DNA of 64,000 bases from Granulicella sp. L56. GTDB lineage: Bacteria; Acidobacteriota; Terriglobia; Terriglobales; Acidobacteriaceae. The stretch spans positions 2,128,438-2,192,437 of the forward strand of contig NZ_LMUS01000006.1 in the NCBI RefSeq assembly GCF_009765835.1, written 5' to 3'. Position numbers and translations under genes: made by a program. This document shows, piece by piece, positions 34,694 to 44,011 of the stretch (the first letter of the stretch is position 1; each line of letters opens with the position of its first letter). The notes under the pieces are model-generated. The model was not told the DNA's origin, made no database searches, and was given only the letters and a program-made list of their open reading frames with translations.

Positions 34694-34747
34694 GCTGCAA
34701 TCCTCCTTGGCGGGCTAAACGAACTTTTTTATTATGCGGATCTAATT

Positions 34748-34764
34748 ATGACAGTAGGTGTCAT
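34748..34764. promoter_or_regulatory. Operator candidate between WYL regulator and DinB gene
   Basis: ATGACA (34748-34753), 5-nt spacer, TGTCAT (34759-34764): a perfect 6-bp inverted repeat in an AT-rich divergent promoter, 55 nt from the regulator start and 60 nt from the DinB start. It is the only good palindrome there, so it is the likely autoregulatory site. Confidence 0.55.
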
Positions 34765-34823
34765 ATATGCACTTTTAGTCTTCAACATGTAAGCAACGCA
34801 GAACCAATCTCAAGGAGATCTAC

Positions 34824-35330
34824 ATGGAACTGAAAGAGTTTTTTCTCGCCCAGCTCGATCGCGAAGCAGCATCCTCCCGCAAAGCAATCGAGCGTACCCC
34901 TGAAGGCCGCAACGATTGGCAGCCGCACGAGAAGTCCATGAAACTCGGTCTACTGGCCGCGCTCGTCGCCACCATGCACGGGTGGGTATCGATGATGATC
35001 GAGACGGACGAGCTCAATCTCGACGACCCTCGCAATGAAGATCTCAAGACCAAGCCGGTTGCTACCACGGCCGAGTTGTTGAAGCTTCTCGATGAAGGCG
35101 TCGCCAAGGCCCGCAAATCGCTCGAAGCCACCACCGAAGAACATCTCCTCAAGTCCTGGAGCTTCAAGATGGGTGGCAAAACCATCAGCGAGGCGCCCCG
35201 CCACGTCATAATTACGGACTCCGTCTTCAGCCATCTCGCCCACCATCGCGGACAGCTCACCGTCTACCTCCGCCTCAACGAAGCCAGCGTTCCGGCCATC
35301 TACGGGCCATCGGCCGACGAGCAGTTCTAG
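34824..35330 (+). CDS. DinB-family protein
   Basis: 168 aa, four-helix-bundle DinB type, starting MELKEFFLAQLDREAASSRKAI. Probable metal-ligand His residues are His50 (TMHGW position) and the late pair in SHLAHHRGQLTVYLR, the most conserved DinB segment. DinB proteins are metal-dependent, often thiol transferases or stress proteins. AAGGAG lies upstream of the ATG. Control by the divergent WYL regulator is likely. Confidence 0.88.
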   Translation: MELKEFFLAQLDREAASSRKAIERTPEGRNDWQPHEKSMKLGLLAALVATMHGWVSMMIETDELNLDDPRNEDLKTKPVATTAELLKLLDEGVAKARKSLEATTEEHLLKSWSFKMGGKTISEAPRHVIITDSVFSHLAHHRGQLTVYLRLNEASVPAIYGPSADEQF

Positions 35331-35345
35331 GCCGTCCAGAATGCA

Positions 35346-35385
35346 AAAGAGCGCGGTGGCCCCTGTGGGCGATCCCGCGCTCTTG
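35346..35385. terminator. Bidirectional terminator between DinB and CBS genes
   Basis: AAGAGCGCGG (35347-35356) pairs with CCGCGCTCTT (35375-35384), with an inner GCCC/GGGC stem. It lies between two convergent stops and can serve both. Confidence 0.82.
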
Positions 35386-35401
35386 TCTGTTTCGGGCCTC
35401 G

Positions 35402-35842
35402 CTACTGCGAGATATAAGCCTCAAGATGGCGGATTCTCGCCTCCTGCTCGGAGATCGCGGAGTTCACCAGGTCGCCGATCGAGACCATTCCCACCACCTT
35501 GCCGCGGTCCTCGACCGGAAGATGTCGTATGCGATGGTTGGTCACCATGCGCATGCACTCGCCTACCGTGTGCTGCAACGAGACGGAGATTACGGGAGAG
35601 GTCATAATCTCCCGCACCCTGGTTTCCTTCGACGATCTCTCCTGCAGGATCACCTTGCGCGCATAATCGCGCTCCGAGATGATGCCGGCCAGCGCCCCAT
35701 GTTCCATCACGAACAGAGCGCCCACTTGCTTCTCGGCCATCATCACGATGGCCTCATACACGGAAGCATCCGGCGTCGTCGACCAGATCTCTCCCGCCTT
35801 TTGCCGCAGCACTGTGCCGACTGTTGTGGTCAATTCACTCAT
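35402..35842 (-). CDS. CBS-pair domain protein
   Basis: 146 aa made almost entirely of two CBS motifs (about 12-66 and 77-132): DASVYEAIVMMAEKQVGALFV with GIISERDYARKVI, then HTVGECMRMVTNHRIRHLPV with GMVSIGDLVNSAI. Stand-alone CBS pairs bind adenine nucleotides and regulate partner proteins; the partner is not evident here. It converges on the DinB gene and is divergent from the FmdE gene. Confidence 0.92.
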   Translation of the reverse strand: MSELTTTVGTVLRQKAGEIWSTTPDASVYEAIVMMAEKQVGALFVMEHGALAGIISERDYARKVILQERSSKETRVREIMTSPVISVSLQHTVGECMRMVTNHRIRHLPVEDRGKVVGMVSIGDLVNSAISEQEARIRHLEAYISQ

Positions 35843-35948
35843 AGGCAGCCCTCGGGCCTCGGATAATACCCCCGCCGCGCTGCCGTGTGCAAGACGTTGC
35901 TGCTTGCCGAGCTTTGTCGATGGAGCGCATCCCGCCTATCATCACCCC

Positions 35949-36551
35949 ATGCAGACCTTTGACGAGCTCCTCCGCGAAGCCGAGATCGCCCACGGCCATC
36001 TCTGCGCCGGGCAGATCCTCGGCGTCCGCATGGCCATGCTCGGCTGCCGGCGTCTCGGCATCGACGACCCCAAGGGAGCCGATCGCAAGCGCCTCGTCAC
36101 CTTCGTTGAGATCGACCGCTGCGCCACGGATGCGATTGCGGTGGTCACGGGCTGCCGCCTGGGCAAGCGCGCACTCAAGTTTCGCGACTGGGGCAAGATG
36201 GCGGCGACGTTTCTCGATCTAAGGACCGATAAAGCCATTCGTATCTCTGCCTTAGAGTCGTCCAAGCAGCGCGCCCGCGACCTCTATCCCCACATCGAAA
36301 ACAAGAACCAGCAGCAGATGCTTGCCTACCGCGAGCTGCCCGACGAAGACCTCTTCAGCGAGCAATGGGTTCACGTTCCAATGCACGCCCGCGAGCTGCC
36401 CGGCTATAAATCTCTTCGCATTGCTTGCGCTCTCTGTGGCGAAGGCATCAATTACGACCGCCAGATCGAGATCGACGGTCGAATTCTCTGCCAGGGCTGC
36501 GCTTCTCCTGAGACGCGCTACTACCAGCCGCTACTCGAAAAGCTGGACTGA
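35949..36551 (+). CDS. FmdE-family protein
   Basis: 200 aa from the ATG at 35949. The core (HGHLCAGQILGVRMAMLGCR, EIDRCATDAIAVVTGCRLGK and RDWGKMAATFLD) is the FmdE fold first described with formylmethanofuran dehydrogenase. The C-terminus has a zinc ribbon (CALCG and CQGC). No other C1 or molybdenum-enzyme gene is near, so it is an orphan; the bacterial role is not established. The stop is followed 6 nt later by the second TGTAACC palindrome pair. Confidence 0.82.
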   Translation: MQTFDELLREAEIAHGHLCAGQILGVRMAMLGCRRLGIDDPKGADRKRLVTFVEIDRCATDAIAVVTGCRLGKRALKFRDWGKMAATFLDLRTDKAIRISALESSKQRARDLYPHIENKNQQQMLAYRELPDEDLFSEQWVHVPMHARELPGYKSLRIACALCGEGINYDRQIEIDGRILCQGCASPETRYYQPLLEKLD

Positions 36552-36557
36552 TGAGTG

Positions 36558-36625
36558 ATGTAACCGGACTAGTACGGTTTTAGGGGTTACATGTAACCAG
36601 ATAAACCTACATTTACCGGTTACAT
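36558..36625. repeat. Tandem pair of 35-nt TGTAACC palindromes (locus B)
   Basis: Two 35-nt units, 36558-36592 and 36591-36625, overlap by the dinucleotide AT. The first matches the second unit of locus A at 29 of 35 positions (type 2, with GGTTTTA in the same place). The second matches the first unit of locus A at 28 of 35 (type 1, with GATAAA). So the two types occur at both loci in opposite order, each unit exactly 35 nt. The array follows the fmdE-family stop and precedes typA. Confidence 0.85.
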
Positions 36626-36776
36626 CCGGCTTCAGGCTCTCTCTTTGGGATACCTCTTGCCGAATCGCGATTCATCGGATATCTATCCGCTTATCGTCCG
36701 CCTGCGGTAGACTTATATTGACGCGCATTTCCATCTTCGTCCCATCCTCCAGCGCACAGACAGGACATACATCGCA

Positions 36777-38609
36777 GTGAGCTCTTCTACCGCAGTTGCC
36801 GTTAAGCCCATCTTCAATATCGCCATCATCGCCCACGTCGACCATGGCAAGACCACCCTCGTCGACGCCATGCTTCGCCAGTCCGGCACCTTCCGCTCCA
36901 ATGAAGCCGTCACCGACCGCGTCATGGACTCGAACGACCTCGAAAGAGAGCGCGGCATCACCATTCTTGCCAAAAATACCGCTCTCTACTATCACGACAA
37001 CAAGATCAACATCGTTGACACCCCGGGTCACGCCGACTTCGGCGGCGAAGTTGAGCGCGCCCTCAAGATGGTCGATGGCGTCGTTCTGCTGGTTGATGCC
37101 TCGGAAGGCCCCCTGCCGCAGACGCGCTATGTGCTCTCGAAGGCTCTCGAAGCCGGGCTGACCCCAATGGTCGTCATCAACAAGATCGATCGCCCCGACG
37201 CCCGTCCGCAGGAAGTTTTGAATGAGGTCTATGACCTCTTCATCGACCTCGACGCCGACGAGTCCGTGCTCGACTTTCCCGTCCTCTACACCAACGGCAA
37301 GCTGGGTACCGCGACTACCGATCCTGCGATCCCCGGCACCGATCTTCAGCCTCTCTTCGAGCAGATCATCACCACGATCCCGGTTGCTCACGGCGACCCC
37401 GAGGGAGCTGTTCAGATCCTCGTTACCAATCTCGACTACTCCGACTATCTCGGTCGTCTCGCCGTCGGCCGTGTCTTCAACGGCACGATGCGCACCGGCC
37501 AGGAGTACAGCGTCGCCAAGCTCGACGGTACCTTCACCAAGCACAAGATCACCAAGCTCTTCAGCTTCTCCGGCCTGAAGCGCACCGATATCGAAGAGAC
37601 GCAGGTGGGTGATATCGTTGCCATCGCCGGTATCCCCGGCATCACCATCGGCGAAAGTTTCTGCGACGTGGAAAATCCCCAGCCGCTTCCGCAGATCGTC
37701 ATCGACGATCCCACCATCGCCATCCAGTTCAACGTCAACAACTCCCCCTTTGCCGGACGCGAAGGCAAGTTCGTGACCTCGCGCAACCTGCGCGACCGTC
37801 TCGACAAGGAACTGCTGACCAACGTCTCGCTCAAGATGCAGGACACCGGTTCGCCGGACTCCTTCAAGGTGCTTGGCCGCGGCGAACTTCAGTTGGGCAT
37901 CCTCATTGAGATGATGCGCCGCGAAGGTTTTGAGATGATGGTCAGCCGTCCCGAGATCGTCACCAAACGTATCAACGACGAAGTCATGGAGCCGGTCGAA
38001 CATCTCTCGATCGACGTTCCCGAAAACTTTGTCGGCACCGTCATCGAGCGTCTCGGACCCAGAAAAGGCGAGATGACGAAGATGATCAACCACGGTTCAG
38101 GCCGCGTCCGCATGGAGTTCCGCATCCCCTCGCGCGGGCTTATCGGTCTCCGGTCTGAAATGTTGACCGAGACGCGCGGCACGATCATCATGAACTCAAT
38201 CCTCGACGGCTACATCGCCTATCAGGGTGAAATTCCGCAGCGCGTCAGCGGCGCCCTCATCTCCGACCGCCAGGGCACCACGACCGCATACGCGCTCGAA
38301 GGCCTGCAGGATCGCGGCGTGCTCTTCGTCAGCGACGGCGTAGAACTCTACGAGGGCATGATCGTCGGCGAACATAGCCGCGACAATGACCTCGACGTCA
38401 ACGCTGTACGCGAGAAGAAGCTGTCGAACATGCGTGCCTCGGGTTCAGACGATGCTGTCCGCCTCGTGCCGTTCAAGAACCTGACGCTCGAGCAGTGCAT
38501 CGAGTTCATCGCCGACGACGAACTTGTCGAAGTCACACCGAAGTCGCTTCGTATGCGCAAGAAGGTATTGCAGGCCAATCGCCGCCCCCGCAAGGGTTCG
38601 AGCGAGTAA
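36777..38609 (+). CDS. typA: Ribosome-binding GTPase TypA/BipA
   Basis: 610 aa, GTG start. The GTPase domain is complete: [14 protein letters not shown] (G1), RERGITI (G2), [14 protein letters not shown] (G3) and NKID (G4), followed by domain II, the EF-G-like domains III and V and the unique C-terminal domain ([19 protein letters not shown]). TypA binds the ribosome at the EF-G site and is involved in stress and low-temperature ribosome assembly. It is monocistronic, with a strong terminator at 38623-38663. Confidence 0.97.
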   Translation: MSSSTAVAVKPIFNIAIIAHVDHGKTTLVDAMLRQSGTFRSNEAVTDRVMDSNDLERERGITILAKNTALYYHDNKINIVDTPGHADFGGEVERALKMVDGVVLLVDASEGPLPQTRYVLSKALEAGLTPMVVINKIDRPDARPQEVLNEVYDLFIDLDADESVLDFPVLYTNGKLGTATTDPAIPGTDLQPLFEQIITTIPVAHGDPEGAVQILVTNLDYSDYLGRLAVGRVFNGTMRTGQEYSVAKLDGTFTKHKITKLFSFSGLKRTDIEETQVGDIVAIAGIPGITIGESFCDVENPQPLPQIVIDDPTIAIQFNVNNSPFAGREGKFVTSRNLRDRLDKELLTNVSLKMQDTGSPDSFKVLGRGELQLGILIEMMRREGFEMMVSRPEIVTKRINDEVMEPVEHLSIDVPENFVGTVIERLGPRKGEMTKMINHGSGRVRMEFRIPSRGLIGLRSEMLTETRGTIIMNSILDGYIAYQGEIPQRVSGALISDRQGTTTAYALEGLQDRGVLFVSDGVELYEGMIVGEHSRDNDLDVNAVREKKLSNMRASGSDDAVRLVPFKNLTLEQCIEFIADDELVEVTPKSLRMRKKVLQANRRPRKGSSE

Positions 38610-38622
38610 TTGCAGCTAATTC

Positions 38623-38663
38623 AAACCGGCTGGATGTTGCGATAAGCAGCGTCCAGCCGGTTT
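38623..38663 (+). terminator. Terminator of typA
   Basis: AAACCGGCTGGA (38623-38634) and TCCAGCCGGTTT (38652-38663): a perfect 12-bp stem, 17-nt loop, followed by CATTTAA. It lies 13 nt behind the stop codon. Confidence 0.85.
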
Positions 38664-38692
38664 CATTTAAAAGCTGTCCGGAAAACCTGGAA

Positions 38693-38900
38693 CGTCATCT
38701 CGACCGGAGCTGCGCAGTTTTATCGCGTGGCGTAGTGGAGAGACCCCTGTATTTTGTTTTGCTCTTACCTGATCTACTCTCTCGGTCGGTGCTGTTTCTG
38801 GATATGTTCTGAAGCAGCCACAGACTAAAACAAGCAACGACTAAATACAGGGGTCTCTCCACTGCGGCGGCAAGAAGCACCGCCTTCGGTCGAGATGACG
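38693..38900. repeat. 208-bp composite inverted repeat (MITE-like)
   Basis: Outer arms: CGTCATCTCGACCG at 38693-38706 and its exact complement at 38887-38900. Inner arms: a perfect 21-bp repeat at 38734-38754 and 38843-38863 with the core GAGAGACCCCTGTATTT. A partial third copy of the outer arm, CTTCGGCTGAGATGAC, follows at 38925-38940. No ORF inside is convincing. It lies between the typA terminator and the carboxylesterase stop, and could act as a fold-back transcript end for the latter. It fills most of the 357-nt gap 38610-38966. Confidence 0.8.
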
Positions 38901-38966
38901 TGCGGTTGAGGAAGCAAAAGCGAGCTTCGGCTGAGATGACTTTTTCTTTATCGAAACAGGAAATGC

Positions 38967-40616
38967 TTAAGTTCCCGGTTGAAGATACGGAGCCTGATGG
39001 ATCAGCTTTCTTTCCTCGCCGCGAGGATCATCTTCAACGCGTGAGACGGAATCCCAGACCATCGTCGGCCTGTGTTCCAACTCATAGCGAGACCAGTGGG
39101 GGATCGCCTTATTGTTGGGATCGCCTGTTCGGGCAAAGGCAATGAACGTATTGCTTACCTGGTCGGCTACCTTCTGGGCATCGGCTTCTCCGCCGGTCAT
39201 GGAGGCTGCGATCTCTATATTGTCGAAGGCGAATGGGATGTCCATCGTGTGCGGCGCGCCCCACTTGCCTCCGTCCACGGGCGACTTCCACGCAAAGTTG
39301 TAGGCCCATGTCGGGCCTTGGCCCGCTTGGAATCCAGCGCCGTGCTGTGCGGCGCGGCGGTCGCTTTCGATCACCATGCCGTGCCAACTACGAAAGGCCG
39401 TCGTTACAGCAAAGAAGACATCGCTCGGTGAGTACTCCGGATACCACTTGCGATAGTCCGCCACAATGTCCGCTGTCTTCAGGTCTCCGAGAAAGGAGCG
39501 GTATTTTTCTAATCGAACCGGCAGTTCTTCCCAACTGAGAGAAAACAGCGAGGGGTCGCCGCTCCCGATGAGGAAGCGCGTCTCATCGTGGACATTGCCG
39601 AGAATCATCGGAACGTTTGCAGAGATTGCAGGCGCATCCGGCGAGAACGGGTCTCTTGGCAAGGCTCGACCGTCGAGAACAGGGCCAAAGTATTTGCCTG
39701 CACGCATGGCAGAGACGAGCTTTTCCATCGGTACTTTCTCGGGATCGCGAATGTCTTGGAGATTTGCACGCGACAGGCCGATGGCTGCGAGCACAGCCTC
39801 GGCCGATTCTGTAGCGTGCTCCTGAGTTCTCGCAGTCAACTGCTGGCCGCTCATGGTCACGATGCGATGGAAGAGGCCCTTTGCCACGGGCATCGCCATC
39901 AGGGTCGCGCACTTGGCTCCGCCGCCGCTTTGTCCGAAAATCATCACCCGCGACGGATCGCCGCCAAACTCGGCGATGTTGTCGCGCACCCACTCCAGCA
40001 TCAGCACCAGGTCAAGCTGGCCTGCGTTACCGCTGTCGGCAAATTCCGCACCGCCCAGCTTTGCGAGGTACATATAGCCGAACAGGTTCAGACGATGGTT
40101 CATGGTCACGACGACGACATCGCCGCGCTTGACCAGACGAATGCCGTCGTAGACTGGGCCGTTGCTGGAGCTGCTGCTATAGGCTCCGCCGTGGATGTAG
40201 ACCATCACCGGGCGCTTGCGCCCATCGCGCAACCCTGCGGTCCATACATTCAGGTGCAGGCAGTCTTCGCTGTTCAGCGGGTTGGCCTCATCGAGCGGAG
40301 AAAAGGCCGAACGTCCGCTGCGCGCGTGAATCGGCTGCGGAGCCTGCGGGCCAAAGGCGAGCGCATCGCGCACCCCGGTCCACGCTATGGGCTCTACCGC
40401 AGGCATAAACCGTCGCTTCGCGGTGTCGTCTCCGTACGGGATTCCCTTGAAGACGTTCACGCCATCCTGAACGAATCCGCGAACCTTGCCTGACGTTGTC
40501 GTGGCTACCGGAGAGCGTGTCTGTCCCCACATCGCATTCGGTGCTATCGCTGATCCCGTCACAATCAAAGCCGAACCCTGTAAAAGCTCGCGCCGCGTCA
40601 CCTGCTTCTTGTCCAC
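38967..40616 (-). CDS. Tat-exported type-B carboxylesterase/lipase
   Basis: 549 aa. The N-terminus has a twin-arginine-like signal (TRRELLQG followed by a hydrophobic stretch and a cleavage near MWGQ at 31). The alpha/beta-hydrolase body has SEDCLHLNVW at 116-125, the oxyanion hole HGGA at 142-145 and the nucleophile elbow GQSGGG with Ser230. Type-B esterases usually have GESAGG, so Gln/Gly here is a variant. The late His is in GAPHTMDIPFAFDN. It hydrolyses esters of unknown nature outside the cytoplasm, for example acetyl or feruloyl groups on plant polymers. Confidence 0.88.
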   Translation of the reverse strand: MDKKQVTRRELLQGSALIVTGSAIAPNAMWGQTRSPVATTTSGKVRGFVQDGVNVFKGIPYGDDTAKRRFMPAVEPIAWTGVRDALAFGPQAPQPIHARSGRSAFSPLDEANPLNSEDCLHLNVWTAGLRDGRKRPVMVYIHGGAYSSSSSNGPVYDGIRLVKRGDVVVVTMNHRLNLFGYMYLAKLGGAEFADSGNAGQLDLVLMLEWVRDNIAEFGGDPSRVMIFGQSGGGAKCATLMAMPVAKGLFHRIVTMSGQQLTARTQEHATESAEAVLAAIGLSRANLQDIRDPEKVPMEKLVSAMRAGKYFGPVLDGRALPRDPFSPDAPAISANVPMILGNVHDETRFLIGSGDPSLFSLSWEELPVRLEKYRSFLGDLKTADIVADYRKWYPEYSPSDVFFAVTTAFRSWHGMVIESDRRAAQHGAGFQAGQGPTWAYNFAWKSPVDGGKWGAPHTMDIPFAFDNIEIAASMTGGEADAQKVADQVSNTFIAFARTGDPNNKAIPHWSRYELEHRPTMVWDSVSRVEDDPRGEERKLIHQAPYLQPGT

Positions 40617-40678
40617 ACTGTCTCCTGTTTGGTTTAAGGATCTGTATGACGATACGGACAGCGTGCACCGGAAGACGC

Positions 40679-40706
40679 AAAAGGGCCGCCCGAAGGCAGC
40701 CCTTTT
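40679..40706 (-). terminator. Terminator of the superoxide dismutase gene
   Basis: AAAAGGGCCGCC, CGAA, GGCAGCCCTTTT: a 12-bp stem with one mismatch, 19 nt beyond the sod stop codon, U-rich on the minus-strand side. Confidence 0.88.
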
Positions 40707-40724
40707 ACTCTTGCTGAGGCGAGT

Positions 40725-41342
40725 TTACTTCTTCGCCGTTGCGAAACGCTTATTGATCTCGTCCCAGTTCACGGTGTTCCACCATGCGGCGAGGTAGTCG
40801 GGGCGCTTGTTCTGATACTTCAGATAGTAGGCGTGCTCCCAGACATCGTTGCCCAGAATCGGGTAGTGGCCCTGCGAAATGGGGTTGTCCTGATTAGCGG
40901 TGGTGACGACCTTCAGCTTGCCGCCTTCGAAGATCAGCCAGCCCCAGCCGGAGCCGAACTGCTTGGCGGTCGCCTCGTTGAACTGCTTCTTAAAGTCTTC
41001 GAACGAGCCGAAGTCGGCCTTGATCTGGGCTGCAATCTCGCCGGTGGGCTCGCCGCCGCCCTTGGGCTGCATGATCTGCCAGAACATGGTGTGGTTGACG
41101 TGGCCGCCGCCGTTGTTCTGCACTACCTTGCGTACATCGTCGGGCACGCTGGCAAGGTCCTTCAATAGATCTTCGGGGGATTTCGTGCCAAGCTCGGGGT
41201 GCTTTTCGACAGCGCCGTTCAGGTTGGTCACATACGCCTGATGGTGCTTGTCATGGTGCAGCTTCATCGTCGCTTCGTCGATGGTGGGCTCAAGCGCCGC
41301 ATAGTCATAGGGCAAAGGGGGTAGTTCGTAGGCCACGGTCAT
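40725..41342 (-). CDS. Superoxide dismutase, Fe/Mn family (likely Mn)
   Basis: 205 aa, cytoplasmic (no signal). The four metal ligands are visible: His29, His84 ([10 protein letters not shown]), Asp166 and His170 ([12 protein letters not shown]). Gln151 in TANQDNP and the GGG before HVNH fit the Mn-type outer sphere better than the Fe-type, but metal specificity cannot be read with certainty, so sodA/sodB is left open. It dismutates superoxide. It is divergent from the GH15 gene across 194 nt. Confidence 0.95.
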   Translation of the reverse strand: MTVAYELPPLPYDYAALEPTIDEATMKLHHDKHHQAYVTNLNGAVEKHPELGTKSPEDLLKDLASVPDDVRKVVQNNGGGHVNHTMFWQIMQPKGGGEPTGEIAAQIKADFGSFEDFKKQFNEATAKQFGSGWGWLIFEGGKLKVVTTANQDNPISQGHYPILGNDVWEHAYYLKYQNKRPDYLAAWWNTVNWDEINKRFATAKK

Positions 41343-41536
41343 TCTCCTGTCGCTTTTTGTTTGGGCCAGGCTCGGTCACACACTGGCGGTTCATTCTGGT
41401 TGGATGCCGCGCAGACATCTTTCGATGCCATCGGCAAATCCGCTCGACCCTCGAATCATAGCGCACCTCTGGCATTCATCTCTTATTCACCGTTGGATCA
41501 GAACCGTTTAGCGGATTTTTAGAGTCTAATAGTGCA

Positions 41537-43999
41537 ATGAGCGATCTCGCAGCCGCCTACCGCTGGCTCGACGATCAGGGGCCAGCGTTCGGCGCTCCCG
41601 GTCTCGAACCCCGCTGGACTTCCAGCCAGAAAGATGCAGTTTCCACTGCGTATTCCGCGTCGAGCCGCGTCTGGTTCACCCTTTCGCACGGCATCCTCAA
41701 CGAGATTTACTATCCTACGATCGATCGTCCGCAGACTCGCGACATGGAGCTGATCTTCACCGATGGCGAGACCTTCCTGCACGAAGAGAAGCGCGACATT
41801 CACTACGATCTGCATTACATCCACCCCAATGCTCCCGCCGTCCGCGTCGTCGCTACGGACCCCAAGGAGCGCTACACCGTTACCAAGCAGTTCATCAGCG
41901 ACCCGCATCGTTCCTCAGTCCTGATGCATGTGCGAGTCACCGGCGATGAGGAGTTGCTCTCGCGCGTTAAGTGCTATGTTCTGCTGGCGCCCCATCTCGA
42001 CGGCGGCGGCGCGGGAAACTCCGCTCGCTCCATCGAGGTCGCGGGCCAGCGCTGCCTGCTGGCGTGGAAGAACAATATCTCACTGGCCCTGGGAGTCAGT
42101 TGCGGGTTCACCCGCTCTTCCTGCGGGTATGTCGGCTCCAGCGATGGCTTTCAGGACCTCGCCACCGATATGACGATGAGCTGGCAGTTCGGCCAGGCGC
42201 TCGACGGCAATATCGCCATCATGGGCGAGATCGATCTTGCCCACAATCGTGAGTTCACCGTTGTGATCGGGCTTGGCGATGGGCACCACGCTGCTCTGGC
42301 CTGCATGATGCAGACCCTTGCCACGCCGTACCGCGCCCACTGTGAGCGCTTTATCGAGCAATGGCTCCGTGTCGATTCGCCGAAGCTGATCGCCGCCTCG
42401 TCGACCGACGGCGGAAGGCTGGCCAATATCAGCCACAATGTCATCCTCACCCACGAGGACAAGACCTACTCCGGCGCCTTTATCGCCTCGGCCTCGATTC
42501 CTTGGGGAGCGTCCAAGGGCGACTCCGACCTCGGCGGCTACCATCTGGTCTGGACCCGCGATATGGTGCAGTCCGCTACTGCTCTGCTCGCCTGCGGAGA
42601 TACAGAGGCTGCGCTGCGAGCGCTGGTCTATCTTGCCTGTACGCAGCGCACCGACGGCAGCTTCGCCCAAAACTTCTGGGTTGACGGCGTTCCCTACTGG
42701 TCCGGCATCCAGCTCGACGAGGTCGCCTTTCCCATCATTCTGGCGTGGCGTCTGTGGAAGGAGAAGGGCCTCGGCAACTTCGACATCTTTCCTCTGGTTG
42801 AGCGCGCCGCTGCCTTCCTCGTCTGCTATGCCCCGGTGACGCAGCAGGAGCGCTGGGAAGAGACCGCCGGGTACTCTCCCTCGACTTTGGCGGCGGTGAT
42901 CTCCGGCCTTATCTGCGCCGCTGATATCGCCCGTGCCAAGGACTCAGAAGAGCTTGCCGTCTTTCTTGAGAACTACGCCGACTGGATTGAAGCCCATCTG
43001 GATGAGTGGACGACGACCACGGAAGGCGTCCTCTGCCCGGAGATCAAGTATCACTACATGCGGATCAATCCGCCTGCTCCCGGCGAGCCCTTCTACAACG
43101 ATCAAGTGGCTCCCGGCCACATCCATATCGCCAACCGCGCGCCGGATGAGAAGCAGGACTTCGAGGCCCGCGAGATCATCGACGGCGGATTTCTCGAACT
43201 CGTTCGTTATGGCATTCGCCGCGCCGACGATCCGCTGATCGTCGATTCGCTCAAGGTAGTCGATGCCATCTTGAAGCGCGACACGCCCTCCGGCGTCTGC
43301 TGGCGACGCTACAACCACGATGGCTACGGCCAGAAGAAAGACGGCGGCCCTTACGATGGTTGGGGACAGGGCCGTGCGTGGCCTCTGCTGACCGGGGAGC
43401 GTGCCCACTACGAGCTTGCCGCCGGTGGCTCGGTTACTCCCCTGATCTCAGCTTTTGAGAAGTTCAGCTCCATTGGAGGCATGTTGCCCGAACAGGTATG
43501 GGACTATGCCGACCTGCCCTCGGAAGGGATGTACTTCGGCAAGTCCGCTGGCTCCGCCCAGCCGCTGGTCTGGGCGCATTCGGAGTACATCAAGCTGCTC
43601 CGTTCCGTGACGGACAAAAAAGTCTTCGACCGCATCTCGGTTGTCGAAGAGCGCTATGCTGTTCCTGCCGCGAAGCGTTCCTTCACGAACAAGGTCGAGA
43701 TCTTCCAGATCGCACGGCCCATCTCGTTTCTCCCCGCCGGGTTTAGCCTTCGGGTGGTCGACCGGGGCCGGTTCCGGATCGTCTATACCTTCGATAACTG
43801 GATCACTGTCAATCACATCGATGCCCATAGCATGGGCCGGATCGGCTATTTTGCCGATATTCCGACAACCTCGAAACAGGATGGAAAGATCATTTTCACG
43901 CTTTGCTGGCCCAACCAGAGCCAGGATTCAAGCCAGCCCGACCGCTGGCTCGGCAAAAACATCGAAGTCACGATCATTCCGCCCTCTTCGAGCCAGTAA
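41537..43999 (+). CDS. GH15 glucoamylase/glucodextranase-like
   Basis: 820 aa without an obvious signal peptide, so probably cytoplasmic or periplasmic by other means. The N-terminal beta-sandwich (about 20-270) is the glucodextranase-N type, and the (alpha/alpha)6 GH15 barrel (about 280-690) contains YHLVWTRDMVQSATALL, WSGIQLDEVAFPIILAWRLW and GYSPSTLAAVISGL. It releases glucose from the non-reducing ends of alpha-glucans. It heads the same-strand series that ends in glucokinase, which would phosphorylate its product. A 10-bp inverted repeat spans its stop codon (43983-44011). Confidence 0.9.
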   Translation: MSDLAAAYRWLDDQGPAFGAPGLEPRWTSSQKDAVSTAYSASSRVWFTLSHGILNEIYYPTIDRPQTRDMELIFTDGETFLHEEKRDIHYDLHYIHPNAPAVRVVATDPKERYTVTKQFISDPHRSSVLMHVRVTGDEELLSRVKCYVLLAPHLDGGGAGNSARSIEVAGQRCLLAWKNNISLALGVSCGFTRSSCGYVGSSDGFQDLATDMTMSWQFGQALDGNIAIMGEIDLAHNREFTVVIGLGDGHHAALACMMQTLATPYRAHCERFIEQWLRVDSPKLIAASSTDGGRLANISHNVILTHEDKTYSGAFIASASIPWGASKGDSDLGGYHLVWTRDMVQSATALLACGDTEAALRALVYLACTQRTDGSFAQNFWVDGVPYWSGIQLDEVAFPIILAWRLWKEKGLGNFDIFPLVERAAAFLVCYAPVTQQERWEETAGYSPSTLAAVISGLICAADIARAKDSEELAVFLENYADWIEAHLDEWTTTTEGVLCPEIKYHYMRINPPAPGEPFYNDQVAPGHIHIANRAPDEKQDFEAREIIDGGFLELVRYGIRRADDPLIVDSLKVVDAILKRDTPSGVCWRRYNHDGYGQKKDGGPYDGWGQGRAWPLLTGERAHYELAAGGSVTPLISAFEKFSSIGGMLPEQVWDYADLPSEGMYFGKSAGSAQPLVWAHSEYIKLLRSVTDKKVFDRISVVEERYAVPAAKRSFTNKVEIFQIARPISFLPAGFSLRVVDRGRFRIVYTFDNWITVNHIDAHSMGRIGYFADIPTTSKQDGKIIFTLCWPNQSQDSSQPDRWLGKNIEVTIIPPSSSQ

Positions 44000-44011
44000 A
44001 TCTCGAAGAGG
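43983..44011 (+). terminator. Hairpin spanning the GH15 stop codon
   Basis: CCTCTTCGAG (43983-43992), 9-nt loop containing the TAA, CTCGAAGAGG (44002-44011): perfect 10-bp stem. No U-run follows, so it may stabilise mRNA or attenuate rather than end transcription before tkt. Confidence 0.45.

Noticed and set aside
36672-38093. 473-aa minus-strand open frame over typA
   Set aside because: Antisense shadow; acidic repetitive composition, no domain, typA is certain.
38693-38900. Insertion sequence
   Set aside because: Terminal inverted repeats are present but there is no transposase frame in 208 bp, so at most a non-autonomous element.
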